This document shows, one piece after another, positions 17,870-25,906 of a stretch of DNA of 64,000 bases. Source of the DNA: Nostoc commune NIES-4072 (GTDB lineage Bacteria > Cyanobacteriota > Cyanobacteriia > Cyanobacteriales > Nostocaceae); assembly GCF_003113895.1 (NCBI RefSeq), contig NZ_BDUD01000001.1:5886516-5950515 (forward strand), written 5' to 3'. Within the stretch, counting starts at the first letter, position 1. Every line of letters starts with the position of its first letter. The position numbers and the translations under genes are program-made. The notes under the pieces were generated by a model. The model was given only the letters and a program-made list of their open reading frames with translations, did no database searches and was not told the DNA's origin.

Positions 17870-17930
17870 GTTAACAACCCGGTTAACTTTCTGCTTATGG
17901 AAGGCTTTTATTTAGCCATCTATAATACAG
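17870..17930 (+). promoter_or_regulatory. Probable psbD promoter
   Basis: TATAAT at 17921-17926 lies 44 nt before the psbD ATG, with a weak -35 candidate (ATGGAA near 17898). Immediately upstream, GGTTAAC occurs twice about 12 nt apart (17872-17890), forming a direct repeat of a palindromic GTTAAC core that might bind a regulator. GGAG at about 17956 is the ribosome-binding site. Confidence 0.5.
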
Positions 17931-17969
17931 ATACAACCTGTACTTATAAACATTTGGAGATTTGCTCTA

Positions 17970-19025
17970 ATGACCATCGCAGTTGGACGCGCCCCTAGTA
18001 GAGGGTGGTTTGACGTATTAGACGACTGGCTCAAGCGCGATCGCTTCGTATTCGTAGGTTGGTCAGGGATACTATTGTTTCCCTGCGCCTTCCTAGCACT
18101 AGGCGGTTGGCTGACCGGTACCACCTTCGTCACCTCTTGGTACACCCACGGGTTAGCCTCCTCCTACCTAGAAGGCTGTAACTTCCTGACAGTGGCAGTA
18201 TCCACCCCCGCCGACAGCATGGGACATTCCCTATTGCTGTTGTGGGGACCAGAAGCTCAAGGCAACCTGACCCGTTGGTTCCAATTGGGTGGTTTGTGGC
18301 CATTTGTGGCTTTGCACGGAGCCTTTGGTTTGATTGGCTTCATGTTGCGGCAATTTGAAATTGCTCGTCTAGTAGGTATCCGTCCTTACAACGCCCTGGC
18401 CTTTTCCGCTCCCATTGCAGTATTCGTCAGTGTATTCCTGATGTACCCCTTGGGACAATCGTCATGGTTCTTTGCACCTAGCTTTGGCGTAGCTGCTATT
18501 TTCCGGTTCCTATTATTCCTGCAAGGGTTCCACAACTGGACACTCAACCCCTTCCACATGATGGGTGTTGCGGGTGTATTGGGTGGTGCTTTGTTGTGTG
18601 CCATTCACGGAGCCACAGTGGAAAATACCTTGTTTGAAGACGGAGATGGTGCTAACACCTTCCGCGCCTTCAATCCAACCCAGTCTGAAGAAACCTACTC
18701 AATGGTGACAGCAAACCGTTTCTGGTCACAGATTTTCGGTATTGCTTTCTCTAACAAACGCTGGTTACACTTCTTCATGTTGTTCGTGCCAGTCACAGGC
18801 TTATGGATGAGCGCCGTCGGCATCGTCGGTTTGGCACTCAACCTGCGGGCTTATGATTTCGTCTCCCAAGAATTGCGGGCGGCGGAAGACCCTGAGTTTG
18901 AAACCTTCTATACCAAAAACATTTTGCTTAACGAGGGTATCCGCGCTTGGATGGCTCCTCAAGATCAACCCCACGAACAATTTGTATTCCCTGAGGAAGT
19001 TCTACCTCGCGGTAACGCTCTCTAA
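17970..19025 (+). CDS. psbD: Photosystem II D2 reaction-centre protein
   Basis: A 351-residue D2 protein, one of two core subunits binding P680, pheophytin, QA and the non-haem iron. Key residues are visible: the redox Tyr-D at 159 (LMYPLG), its partner His188 (GFHNW), the chlorophyll ligand His196 (NPFHMM), and iron ligands His213 (IHGAT) and His267 (RWLHFF), each one lower than in 352-residue numbering. Five transmembrane helices are evident. No key residue is missing. In cyanobacteria one psbD copy overlaps psbC. Here a terminator and a tnpB element follow and psbC is absent, so this is a solitary copy of the psbD2 kind. Confidence 0.98.
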   Translation: MTIAVGRAPSRGWFDVLDDWLKRDRFVFVGWSGILLFPCAFLALGGWLTGTTFVTSWYTHGLASSYLEGCNFLTVAVSTPADSMGHSLLLLWGPEAQGNLTRWFQLGGLWPFVALHGAFGLIGFMLRQFEIARLVGIRPYNALAFSAPIAVFVSVFLMYPLGQSSWFFAPSFGVAAIFRFLLFLQGFHNWTLNPFHMMGVAGVLGGALLCAIHGATVENTLFEDGDGANTFRAFNPTQSEETYSMVTANRFWSQIFGIAFSNKRWLHFFMLFVPVTGLWMSAVGIVGLALNLRAYDFVSQELRAAEDPEFETFYTKNILLNEGIRAWMAPQDQPHEQFVFPEEVLPRGNAL

Positions 19026-19145
19026 TATTAAAAGCCGACCCATGACTTAAATTAGGGTTGTGGTTGCTGAAAATTGACACCAACCAGATTAAATAATCTT
19101 TTTTGCATAAGCCAAAAAAGTGTCAATATTTCCCATTCTCCAGTC

Positions 19146-19175
19146 ATCTCCCGCCTTTTGGTGGGAGATTTTTTT
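19146..19175 (+). terminator. Intrinsic terminator of psbD
   Basis: ATCTCCCGCC (19146-19155) pairs with GGTGGGAGAT (19160-19169) around a TTTT loop, with a T-run to 19175. It lies 120 nt after the psbD stop. Confidence 0.88.
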
Positions 19176-19230
19176 ATATATCGTTAATATCTCTAAATTT
19201 ATGTGTTATCTTGAATAAAGGTTATAAACC

Positions 19231-19513
19231 CAGAGTAAATGCTCTGCCCTTTTGAGACTAAGACCGCTTAGGCAACAAGGAGGTGATGCCCATGATAGAA
19301 AGTAGTAAATGCATGGGTCATCAGGTTGCAGTTAGCCGGCTGTGCGCCGGGGCTGTTCTCTAAAAGTTAGCCTTAGTTATCTTTGAGATACTAAGTTAGC
19401 TCAAGTAGCTAGGCAAGCTCGGAGTTCCTTCCGGCAGTCTGGTTGCAACCTGAAGACCCGCTAGACCGCTTTGAGTTAGATCATCCGATATAACTCAGAG
19501 CGGATAGTTTTTT
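19231..19513 (+). ncRNA. Long structured RNA leader upstream of tnpB
   Basis: About 280 nt densely packed with pairing. Hairpins are CAGAG/CTCTG (19231-19246) and CTAAG/CTTAG (19258-19271), then a GCC-rich hairpin near 19334-19354 and CTTAGT/ACTAAG (19372-19395). A perfect long-range 10-bp stem joins TCAGGTTGCA (19321-19330) to TGCAACCTGA (19444-19453). The last hairpin, 19466-19478 with 19491-19503 (13 bp, one G-U), is followed by T6. AGACCGCTT occurs at both ends (19261, 19463). Two tiny ORFs lie in or after it. The layout suggests an attenuator or a guide-type RNA. HEARO/omega RNA of IscB elements is a possible relative, but no family was recognised with confidence. Confidence 0.6.
19292..19363 (+). 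CDS. 23-residue leader ORF with extended Shine-Dalgarno
   Basis: ATG at 19292 follows AAGGAGGTGAT (19277-19287), complementary over its full length to the bacterial 16S 3' end, at good spacing. It encodes MIESSKCMGHQVAVSRLCAG followed by three residues and TAA. The coding part overlaps the 5' arm of the long-range stem (19321-19330), so translating ribosomes would disrupt that stem. The peptide itself resembles nothing I recognise. It could be a regulatory leader peptide, or the SD-like string could be part of RNA structure. Confidence 0.45.
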   Translation: MIESSKCMGHQVAVSRLCAGAVL

Positions 19514-19594
19514 ATGGATAAATTTTATCAACAAGAAAACTCTCTTTACGAAGCTGTGATTATTGCTTACTACAAGCCAGTAGAATCTACATGA
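19514..19594 (+). CDS. 26-residue ORF overlapping the tnpB start
   Basis: ATG at 19514 lies directly after the T-run of the terminator-like hairpin, and the stop TGA (19592-19594) overlaps the tnpB ATG at 19591 as ATGA, the classic arrangement for translational coupling. The peptide starts MDKFYQQENSLYEAVI. No clear Shine-Dalgarno precedes it, which weakens the case. It may instead be a remnant of a longer N-terminal extension. Confidence 0.4.
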   Translation: MDKFYQQENSLYEAVIIAYYKPVEST

Positions 19595-20700
19595 AACGTA
19601 CTGTTAGTATCCCAGTTGATTTACCATCGGATAAATTTTTACCTTTGATGAACCAGTGTGCAGAGATATTTAACGCACACGTTGACTGGGCTATTGCTAA
19701 GAGTAGTTACAACAAAAATAAGGCACACAAGGAACTGTATCACTTGTTAAGAGTTCAGTATCCGTGTGTGCCTTCTGCGCTATTGCAAACAATCAGAGAT
19801 AACGCACTTGAAGCTATCAAAGCTACAAAATTCAAGAGCATTCCCAAGAAAAAACCAACATCGGGATTAAGGTACGATAAACGCACAATGACGCTAAGAG
19901 GAAAGCAATTAACCCTCTCGTGCATTGGGAAACGAGTCACTTTAATTCTTGATGTTCCTGAATATTTTCAAGAAGTGTTTGAAACTTGGGAATTTTGCGG
20001 TGCAACTGTTACCTGTACTAACAACACCAAGCAATTCTGGGTGAGATTGGTTTTTGAGACAGAAGACCCGCAACAGATAGAAGGACAAATTCAAGGAATT
20101 GACCGAGGCTTGTATCATCAAGCTGTTACCAATGATGGTCAATTTTTCAGTTCTTCTAAAATCAGGGAAGTACAAAGACGTTATTTACATAATCGTCGTA
20201 AACTCCAGCAAAAAGGCACTCGCAGTGCCAAACGTCGTTTAAAGGCGATGTCTGGACGCGAGAAGCGGTTCATGCGGGATACGAACCATTGTGTAAGTAA
20301 AAAGTTAGTCAACCAACCCTTAATTGCGGTTTTTGTACTAGAGGACTTGTCCAGTATTCGCACTCAGCGACGCGGCAAGAAAATGAATAAATGGTTGGGT
20401 AGTTGGGCGTTCTATCAGCAAGAGCAGTTCTTGGCTTACAAGGCAGAAGCGTTGGGAAAACGAGTAGTACACCAAGATCCTCGTTATACCTCCCAAAAAT
20501 GCAATATTTGTAAGCACATCCGAAGAACAAATCGGCACAAGTCCAGATTTCATTGCAAAAATTGTGGACATCGGACACACGCGGATCTCAATGCTGCCAA
20601 GAATGTTCGGGACGACTATATTCTCTCCTCTACCCAGTTAGGGACACAGGAGCAGGCATCAGTCAATATGCCGTATGTTTCAGCCGATTCTGTCGGTTAG
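19591..20700 (+). CDS. tnpB: TnpB-family RNA-guided nuclease
   Basis: A 369-residue OrfB/TnpB protein. The split RuvC nuclease is complete: Asp171 in GIDRGLYHQ, Glu251 in FVLEDLSSI and Asp332 in HADLNAAKNV. The zinc ribbon uses Cys304, Cys307, Cys322 and Cys325. Family members use an RNA copied from the transposon 3' end to cut DNA next to a short motif. No tnpA is adjacent, so the element is either non-autonomous or a domesticated gene. It begins by ATGA overlap with a tiny ORF and lies downstream of an unusually long structured leader. A GC-rich hairpin follows the stop, as expected for the 3' end of an omega RNA. It has intact catalytic residues, unlike nuclease-dead repressor derivatives. 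Confidence 0.93.
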   Translation: MKRTVSIPVDLPSDKFLPLMNQCAEIFNAHVDWAIAKSSYNKNKAHKELYHLLRVQYPCVPSALLQTIRDNALEAIKATKFKSIPKKKPTSGLRYDKRTMTLRGKQLTLSCIGKRVTLILDVPEYFQEVFETWEFCGATVTCTNNTKQFWVRLVFETEDPQQIEGQIQGIDRGLYHQAVTNDGQFFSSSKIREVQRRYLHNRRKLQQKGTRSAKRRLKAMSGREKRFMRDTNHCVSKKLVNQPLIAVFVLEDLSSIRTQRRGKKMNKWLGSWAFYQQEQFLAYKAEALGKRVVHQDPRYTSQKCNICKHIRRTNRHKSRFHCKNCGHRTHADLNAAKNVRDDYILSSTQLGTQEQASVNMPYVSADSVG

Positions 20701-20740
20701 TTACAAGCCCCATCCCCTTGTGGGTGGGGCGGTTGACAAA
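20701..20740 (+). other. Hairpin and likely right end of the tnpB element
   Basis: GCCCCATCC (20707-20715) pairs with GGGTGGGGC (20722-20730) in a 9-bp stem with one G-U, followed by GGTTGAC (20731-20737). In IS200/IS605-type elements a subterminal hairpin at this position marks the right end and the 3' part of the guide RNA scaffold. The exact boundary is not proven. Confidence 0.55.
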
Positions 20741-20903
20741 CAGATGTGAGCAATAACATCTATATACTAAGTCTGATTTAAATATGCACACAGATATTAT
20801 TCCCTACTTTATCTTTTCATCATTTCTCTATGGAAAACAAAAGAGATTTGATTTGATGAAATAAATGATATGTCCCAAATAATCCGACTAGGAATTTCTT
20901 TAT

Positions 20904-21185
20904 ATGGCACAACTACTGACTGAGGCAGAAATTCAAGAAAGTGCAAAGTTTCTGTCAGGTTGGACTGTTGAAGGCTCCAAGTTAAAGATTACCCGCACAT
21001 TCAAGGATTTTATCCAAGCAATTGAGTTTGTTAATAAGCTGGTGGAGCCTGCGGAATCGGCAGGACATCATCCAGATTTAGAGATTTCCTACAATAAAGT
21101 GAAGATTGCACTCACAACACATGATGCAGGTGGACTGACACAGGCTGATTTTGATTTAGCGCAGGCGATTTCCCAAATTAACTAA
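20904..21185 (+). CDS. phhB: Pterin-4a-carbinolamine dehydratase family protein
   Basis: A 93-residue protein with the family motif SAGHHPDLEISYNKVKIALTTHDAGGLT, containing the catalytic histidines (HHPD). It dehydrates 4a-hydroxytetrahydropterin, recycling the cofactor of aromatic hydroxylases. In cyanobacteria the same family also has less defined roles. N-terminal LLTEAEIQESAKFLSGW fits full length. It stands alone between the tnpB element and a porin gene. A tandem PTPS gene for pterin/queuosine-type chemistry lies 5 kb away, with no evidence of co-regulation. Confidence 0.93.
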   Translation: MAQLLTEAEIQESAKFLSGWTVEGSKLKITRTFKDFIQAIEFVNKLVEPAESAGHHPDLEISYNKVKIALTTHDAGGLTQADFDLAQAISQIN

Positions 21186-21814
21186 GTAATTTATTCTAAC
21201 ATCTTTAAAGTAGTTAACTGGAAGTCACAGCGACGGAAGGGAGACGCAGGGTGTAGCAAGCTTTAAGATTAAAAGTACAGGTTTTGGTTTAGAGGGCGCT
21301 GGTTTCAAAACTCTTGATTCATAAGCTGGTGTTTGCGATCGCAATAGGAGATAAGCTACCCCGTATAAAGGCTTTGCCTAAATTTGTATAGCTGAGTCAG
21401 TGTGTTTTTATTAGTGGGCGAATTTCAGTAGGTCTAACTGCAAGAAGGGATTTTTACCGACATGCTAAGTGTCTAACCTTGGAGCAGTTTAGCCTACGTA
21501 GCGAGCGAATGCCCTAAAGCCTACTCTCTGCTTAGATATTTAGATAATTATGTGTGACAGTTACTAAGGCGATCGCTCCAATCTTGTCATCTAGATCCGA
21601 TGTTTTATAATGTTATGATATAAAGATATGTTTTTGCATAAGTTAATCAGATAAGTTTTTAACCCTAAGTTAATCGTTTATTAGCTTTGCAAAAACTAAA
21701 ATTGTAGTAGTGGCAACTATGCCTCATCCACAGGTTTCAATGAGATGTCGCATTTCTGAGAATTAGGTGCAACGAAACCAATTATCTAAACAAGGTGTGA
21801 GGAGTAAAGAGAAG
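21186..21814. other. Intergenic region upstream of the porin gene
   Basis: More than 600 nt without a supported gene. It contains degenerate Nostoc-type repeats (GCCTACGTAGCGAGCG near 21492) and two HIP1-like octamers. A TATAAT hexamer at 21606-21611 may be the porin promoter, implying a long 5' leader of about 200 nt. No riboswitch or RNA family was recognised. Confidence 0.4.
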
Positions 21815-23569
21815 ATGTCTAGTATATTGTGGAAATCCTTAGTGGTTAGCCCAGCAGTTTTGGGAGCAACATTGTTAGTTTCGGCAACAGCAATGGCGGT
21901 TCCAAACAAAACAACTGTTGTATCACCAGCCGCACAACCAGGTGTAACTGAAGTTACCCAACAGCCAGAAATATTGGCTCAGACAACCATTGATCAAGTT
22001 AATCGCTACAGCAACGAAGGCAACCAAAATAATTCTCAGTCTCAAGTAACATCGGTTTCTCAATTTTCCGATGTACAACCCACCGACTGGGCATTCCAAG
22101 CATTGCAGTCTTTGGTTGAGCGCTATGGTTGTATTGCAGGTTACCCAAATGCTACTTATCGCGGTAACCGTGCTTTGACCCGTTATGAATTTGCTGCTGG
22201 TTTGAACGCCTGTTTGGATCGGGTTAACGAATTAATTGCCACAGCAACAGCTGACTTAGTTACCAAACAAGATTTAGCTACTTTACAACGGTTACAAGAA
22301 GAATTTTCGGCAGAATTAGCAACTCTACGCGGCCGCGTAGATTCCTTAGAAGCGCGGACTGCTGAATTGGAAGCTAATCAGTTCTCTACTACCACCAAAC
22401 TAGTTGGTGAAGCAATTTTTGCAGTTAGTGATGCGTTTGGTGGTAACACTGGTGACAACAACAACACCGTCTTCCAAGATCGGGTACGTTTAGACTTGCA
22501 AACCAGCTTCACTGGTAGAGACATTTTACATACACGTCTATCAGCCGGTAATGCATCAGCCTTTACACAATTTGACAACGCTAATAATCCGATCGGTACT
22601 GCTGAAGGGACACAAACATATCAAGTTGGCATAGGCAATGGCAACAACAGTGTCAGAATAGACCGCTTGACTTATGAAGTACCCATAGGGCCAGCCCAAG
22701 TTTACCTGGCAGCTAGTGGGGGACGACACAGCCAGTATGCTGCTGTCAACAACCCTTACTTTTTTGACAACACTGACGGCGGTAACGGCGCTTTATCTAC
22801 CTTTGCTTCTGAAAGTCCCATCTATCGGATTGGTGGCGGTGCTGGTATAGCGCTCAATCTGCCCCTTGGTAAAGGTGGCGGTATTTTAGGAAATAGCTCA
22901 ATCACTGCGGGTTACTTGGCATCACAAGCGAATATTCCTGGTCTTCAAAATGGTGTCAATCAAGGTCTGACCAACGGCGACTATGCAGCTCTTGGACAGT
23001 TGAACTTTAGTGTAGGCGATCGCGTGGCTTTAGCTGCTACCTATGTCCACGGATATAGCGCCAGTGGTGCTTTATTCGACTCTGGTACAGACGGAGCAAC
23101 CGGAGCTTTTGATGTAGGTACTGGACAAGCAAACTTTTTAGGTAGTGCAGCAGGTCTTGCAACTGGTACAGCAACCCCATCCTCAAGTAACTCCTACGGT
23201 GTGTCGGCTGCGTTTAGACCAAGCGACAAATTGTCCATTAGTGGCTTCGTATCTTACCACGATGTCACAGGCTCTGGTATAGGTGATGATTATCAAGCTT
23301 GGAGCTATGGTCTTGGGGTAGCCTTACCTGATTTTGGTAAAAAGGGTAACGTTTTAGGTGTCTTTGCTGGTGCAGAACCCTATTCCTTTAACCGCCCAGG
23401 TTTTGGCGGTAATAACGATATACCATATCACTTTGAAGGCTTCTACAAGTATCGGGTGTCAGATAACATCTCTGTTACCCCTGGTGTAATCTGGTTGACC
23501 TCTCCTGGTCAAAATAGCGATAACGATGATGCAATTATCGGTACGCTCAGAACAACTTTCACCTTCTAA
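21815..23569 (+). CDS. SLH-domain OprB-like porin (iron-uptake porin family)
   Basis: An outer-membrane porin of about 584 residues from the ATG at 21815, chosen because it starts a good signal peptide (SSILWKSLVVSPAVLGATLL..ATAMA) and follows GAGGAGTAAAG. An in-frame GTG at 21767 would add 16 residues. An SLH domain (FSDVQPTDWAFQALQSLVER..AGYPN..LTRYEFAAGLN) anchors it to the peptidoglycan-linked layer. A short coiled coil (LQRLQEEFSAELATLRGRVDSLE) and a beta-barrel ending in FRTTFTF-type C-terminal Phe follow. Cyanobacteria carry many such paralogs, and some are linked to iron or inorganic-ion uptake. Confidence 0.93.
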   Translation: MSSILWKSLVVSPAVLGATLLVSATAMAVPNKTTVVSPAAQPGVTEVTQQPEILAQTTIDQVNRYSNEGNQNNSQSQVTSVSQFSDVQPTDWAFQALQSLVERYGCIAGYPNATYRGNRALTRYEFAAGLNACLDRVNELIATATADLVTKQDLATLQRLQEEFSAELATLRGRVDSLEARTAELEANQFSTTTKLVGEAIFAVSDAFGGNTGDNNNTVFQDRVRLDLQTSFTGRDILHTRLSAGNASAFTQFDNANNPIGTAEGTQTYQVGIGNGNNSVRIDRLTYEVPIGPAQVYLAASGGRHSQYAAVNNPYFFDNTDGGNGALSTFASESPIYRIGGGAGIALNLPLGKGGGILGNSSITAGYLASQANIPGLQNGVNQGLTNGDYAALGQLNFSVGDRVALAATYVHGYSASGALFDSGTDGATGAFDVGTGQANFLGSAAGLATGTATPSSSNSYGVSAAFRPSDKLSISGFVSYHDVTGSGIGDDYQAWSYGLGVALPDFGKKGNVLGVFAGAEPYSFNRPGFGGNNDIPYHFEGFYKYRVSDNISVTPGVIWLTSPGQNSDNDDAIIGTLRTTFTF

Positions 23570-23603
23570 AGTATTGACAATCTGTCAAGAATTTAACTTT
23601 ATT

Positions 23604-23630
23604 GCTCCCCGCCATTAGGCGGGGCTTTTT
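23604..23630 (+). terminator. Intrinsic terminator of the porin gene
   Basis: CCCCGCC (23607-23613) pairs with GGCGGGG (23618-23624) around an ATTA loop, followed by a T-run. It lies about 35 nt after the stop codon. Confidence 0.9.
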
Positions 23631-23639
23631 GTTGTTGAT

Positions 23640-24049
23640 AGTAGCAATAAACCCCAGTAGTTAACCGGAGTATACTAGAAAAGTTAGGAGTGGTAAGTTA
23701 AAAGTTTTGAGTTAAGAATTAACAGTGAACAGTGAACAGTAAACAGTTATCAGTGATCTATTTATCCCTGGGTTTAAGTCCCCCACAAAGAGGTGGAATG
23801 CGTTGGTGGCGGGTCTAAATCCCCCACCATACGCCTGATAACTGATAACTGATAACTGATAACTGATTTAAAGATTTCTAACTCTGCCAGTTTTAGATTT
23901 TGGGAAAGTCTAAGCGTGGCTTTCCGGCGAATAGAACTTTTCAAAAGGAATTTTGAATTTTGCATTGAATAAAAAATTTAACGGGAACGACAAAGCCGAA
24001 CAGGACTGGACTTACCCATGACTTTTAACTAATAACTAAGGGCTAAATT
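23640..24049. repeat. Intergenic short tandem repeats before cysK
   Basis: Contains AACAGTGAACAGTGAACAGT near 23720 and at least four contiguous copies of the 7-mer CTGATAA at about 23835-23868. Between them lies a GGGTTTAAGTCCC / GGGTCTAAATCCC pair (23769-23818), related in core sequence to the palindrome at 35221-35259. No gene is supported here. Confidence 0.75.
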
Positions 24050-25012
24050 ATGCGAATTGCTCGTAACATTACAGAACTGGTTGGCCGTACACCCCTAGTG
24101 CAGTTGAACCGCATTCCCCAAACAGAAGGATGTATTGCACAAATTCTGGTGAAATTGGAAAGTATGAACCCATCGGCATCAGTCAAAGATCGGATTGGGG
24201 TGAGTATGATTAACGCCGCCGAAGAAGAGGGGCTGATTACTCCTGGGAAGACAGTATTGGTAGAACCTACTTCTGGAAACACAGGAATTGCTCTAGCAAT
24301 GGCAGCCGCAGCTAAGGGTTATCGGTTAATTTTGACAATGCCAGAGACGATGAGTGCAGAGCGCCGGGCGATGTTGCGGGCCTATGGAGCAGAACTGGAA
24401 CTAACGCCAGGGATGGAAGGCATGAGTGGGGCAATTGGGCGGGCGCAACAAATGGTTAATACGATGCCCAATACTTATATGTTGCAGCAATTCCGCAATC
24501 CAGCCAATGCAAAAATGCATCGGGAAACTACAGCAGAAGAAATTTGGGAAGATACCGATGGACAAGTAGATATGATCGTAGCAGGGGTGGGCACAGGTGG
24601 TACGATCACTGGTGTAGCAGAAGTGATTAAAGCACGCAAGCCTAGTTTTAAAGCGATCGCAGTTGAACCATCCAATAGCCCAGTTTTATCTGGGGGACGA
24701 CCAGGGCCACATAAAATTCAAGGGATTGGGGCTGGGTTCATTCCCCAAGTTCTCAAGATAAAATTAATTGATGAAGTGATTACCGTCACCGATGAAGAAG
24801 CGATCGCTTATAGTCGGCGTTTGGCAAAAGAAGAAGGGCTATTATCTGGTATTTCCAGTGGAGCAGCTTTATGTGCGGCAATTCGCGTTGCCCAACGTCA
24901 AGAAAATGAGGGACGTTTAATTGTGATGATTCAGCCCAGCTTTGGTGAGAGGTATTTGAGTACACCGTTGTTCCAAGACCTGGAAACAAGGTTAGCCGCT
25001 AGCATCAGCTAA
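24050..25012 (+). CDS. cysK: Cysteine synthase A
   Basis: A 320-residue O-acetylserine sulfhydrylase making L-cysteine from O-acetylserine and sulfide. The PLP lysine is Lys46 in [11 protein letters not shown]. The substrate loop [11 protein letters not shown] and the phosphate-binding [13 protein letters not shown] follow, with GISSGAAL near the C-terminus. Length and motifs match CysK closely. The ATG at 24050 is followed by [17 protein letters not shown], a typical start. It lies 15 nt before a J-domain gene in the same direction, so the two may be co-transcribed. Confidence 0.96.
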   Translation: MRIARNITELVGRTPLVQLNRIPQTEGCIAQILVKLESMNPSASVKDRIGVSMINAAEEEGLITPGKTVLVEPTSGNTGIALAMAAAAKGYRLILTMPETMSAERRAMLRAYGAELELTPGMEGMSGAIGRAQQMVNTMPNTYMLQQFRNPANAKMHRETTAEEIWEDTDGQVDMIVAGVGTGGTITGVAEVIKARKPSFKAIAVEPSNSPVLSGGRPGPHKIQGIGAGFIPQVLKIKLIDEVITVTDEEAIAYSRRLAKEEGLLSGISSGAALCAAIRVAQRQENEGRLIVMIQPSFGERYLSTPLFQDLETRLAASIS

Positions 25013-25027
25013 CGATAAATTGAATTA

Positions 25028-25750
25028 ATGGTCAATTCTAAGCACGTTTCTAACCATTACGAAACTCTCAAAGTTAGTCCAAGTGCAAGCCTTGCGGAGA
25101 TTAAGCAAGCCTATCGCCGCTTGGTTAAGTTATTTCATCCTGACAGCAATCAGGAAAGTGCCGATCAAGAGCAGATAATCCGCATCAATGCAGCTTATGA
25201 AGTCTTAGGCGACAACCAAAATCGCCGCGATTATGACCAACAACTGCAAGATGACTCTCAAAAATTAAATAGCGATGTCTACGACGGGCTAGGCCTACGC
25301 CAACAGCGTACAGCATCAGCGCAAAAGCATTACCAGACCACACGAAAAACTGGACGCGATGTTGACGAGCAAGTTGAGGAATGGCTGCGCCAAGTTTACC
25401 AACCAGTAAATCGCTTGCTTTGTACCATTCTTTATTCCTTAGAAGAACAAATGGAGCAATTAGCTGCTGATCCCTTTGATGATGAGTTGTTAGATGAATT
25501 TCAGGAATACTTAAAAACCTGTCGAGATGACCTCAAGCAGGCACAAACTACTTTTCGCTCTCTACCAAATCCCCCTAGTTTAGCAAGAACAGCCGCTCAC
25601 CTTTACTACAGCCTCGATCAAGTAGGAGATGGACTCGATGAATTAGGCTATTTTCCTTTGAACTATGATGAGCGTTATTTACACACAGGTCATGAACTAT
25701 TCCGCATAGCTACAAGATTACACTGTGAGGCACAAGCATCTGTTACATAG
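25028..25750 (+). CDS. J-domain (DnaJ-class) co-chaperone
   Basis: A 240-residue protein with an N-terminal J domain (about residues 8-70): HYETLKVSPSASLAEIKQAYRRL, the DnaK-stimulating HPD at 37-39, then AAYEVLGDNQNRRDYD. No Gly/Phe-rich or zinc-finger domain follows. The C-terminal 150 residues are a helical region typical of cyanobacterial type III J proteins of unknown client. Residues about 82-92 (SDVYDGLGLRQ) are encoded by a 31-bp dispersed repeat also found outside genes at 55446, so that part is an insertion in the linker after the J domain. Confidence 0.9.
   Translation: MVNSKHVSNHYETLKVSPSASLAEIKQAYRRLVKLFHPDSNQESADQEQIIRINAAYEVLGDNQNRRDYDQQLQDDSQKLNSDVYDGLGLRQQRTASAQKHYQTTRKTGRDVDEQVEEWLRQVYQPVNRLLCTILYSLEEQMEQLAADPFDDELLDEFQEYLKTCRDDLKQAQTTFRSLPNPPSLARTAAHLYYSLDQVGDGLDELGYFPLNYDERYLHTGHELFRIATRLHCEAQASVT
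25271..25301. repeat. 31-bp dispersed repeat inside a coding region
   Basis: The segment starting AGCGATGTCTACGACGGG matches 55446-55476 at 30 of 31 positions. Here it reads in frame within the J-domain gene. There it is intergenic. It is a palindrome-rich family common in Nostoc-type genomes. Confidence 0.85.
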
Positions 25751-25751
25751 T

Positions 25752-25788
25752 CATTGGGCATTGGGCATTGGGCATTGGGCATTGGGCA
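25752..25788. repeat. CATTGGG heptamer tandem repeat
   Basis: Five consecutive copies of the 7-mer CATTGGG directly after the J-domain stop codon. The same heptamer class occurs upstream of psbD and at several other intergenic sites in the window. Confidence 0.85.
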
Positions 25789-25906
25789 ATTTCCCTGCAT
25801 GTCAAAGGACTAATAACTAATAACTAATGACACATAACTTAAGAATTAGTTTATGCTGGAAGCAGAGAAAGATTAAGAAATTTTAAATTCTGCTCATAGT
25901 GTACTC

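Noticed and set aside
17970..19025. Unusual substitutions in D2 (for example LEGC and GNLTRWF)
   Set aside because: Recall of other cyanobacterial D2 proteins shows similar residues. No functional position is altered, so no claim is made.
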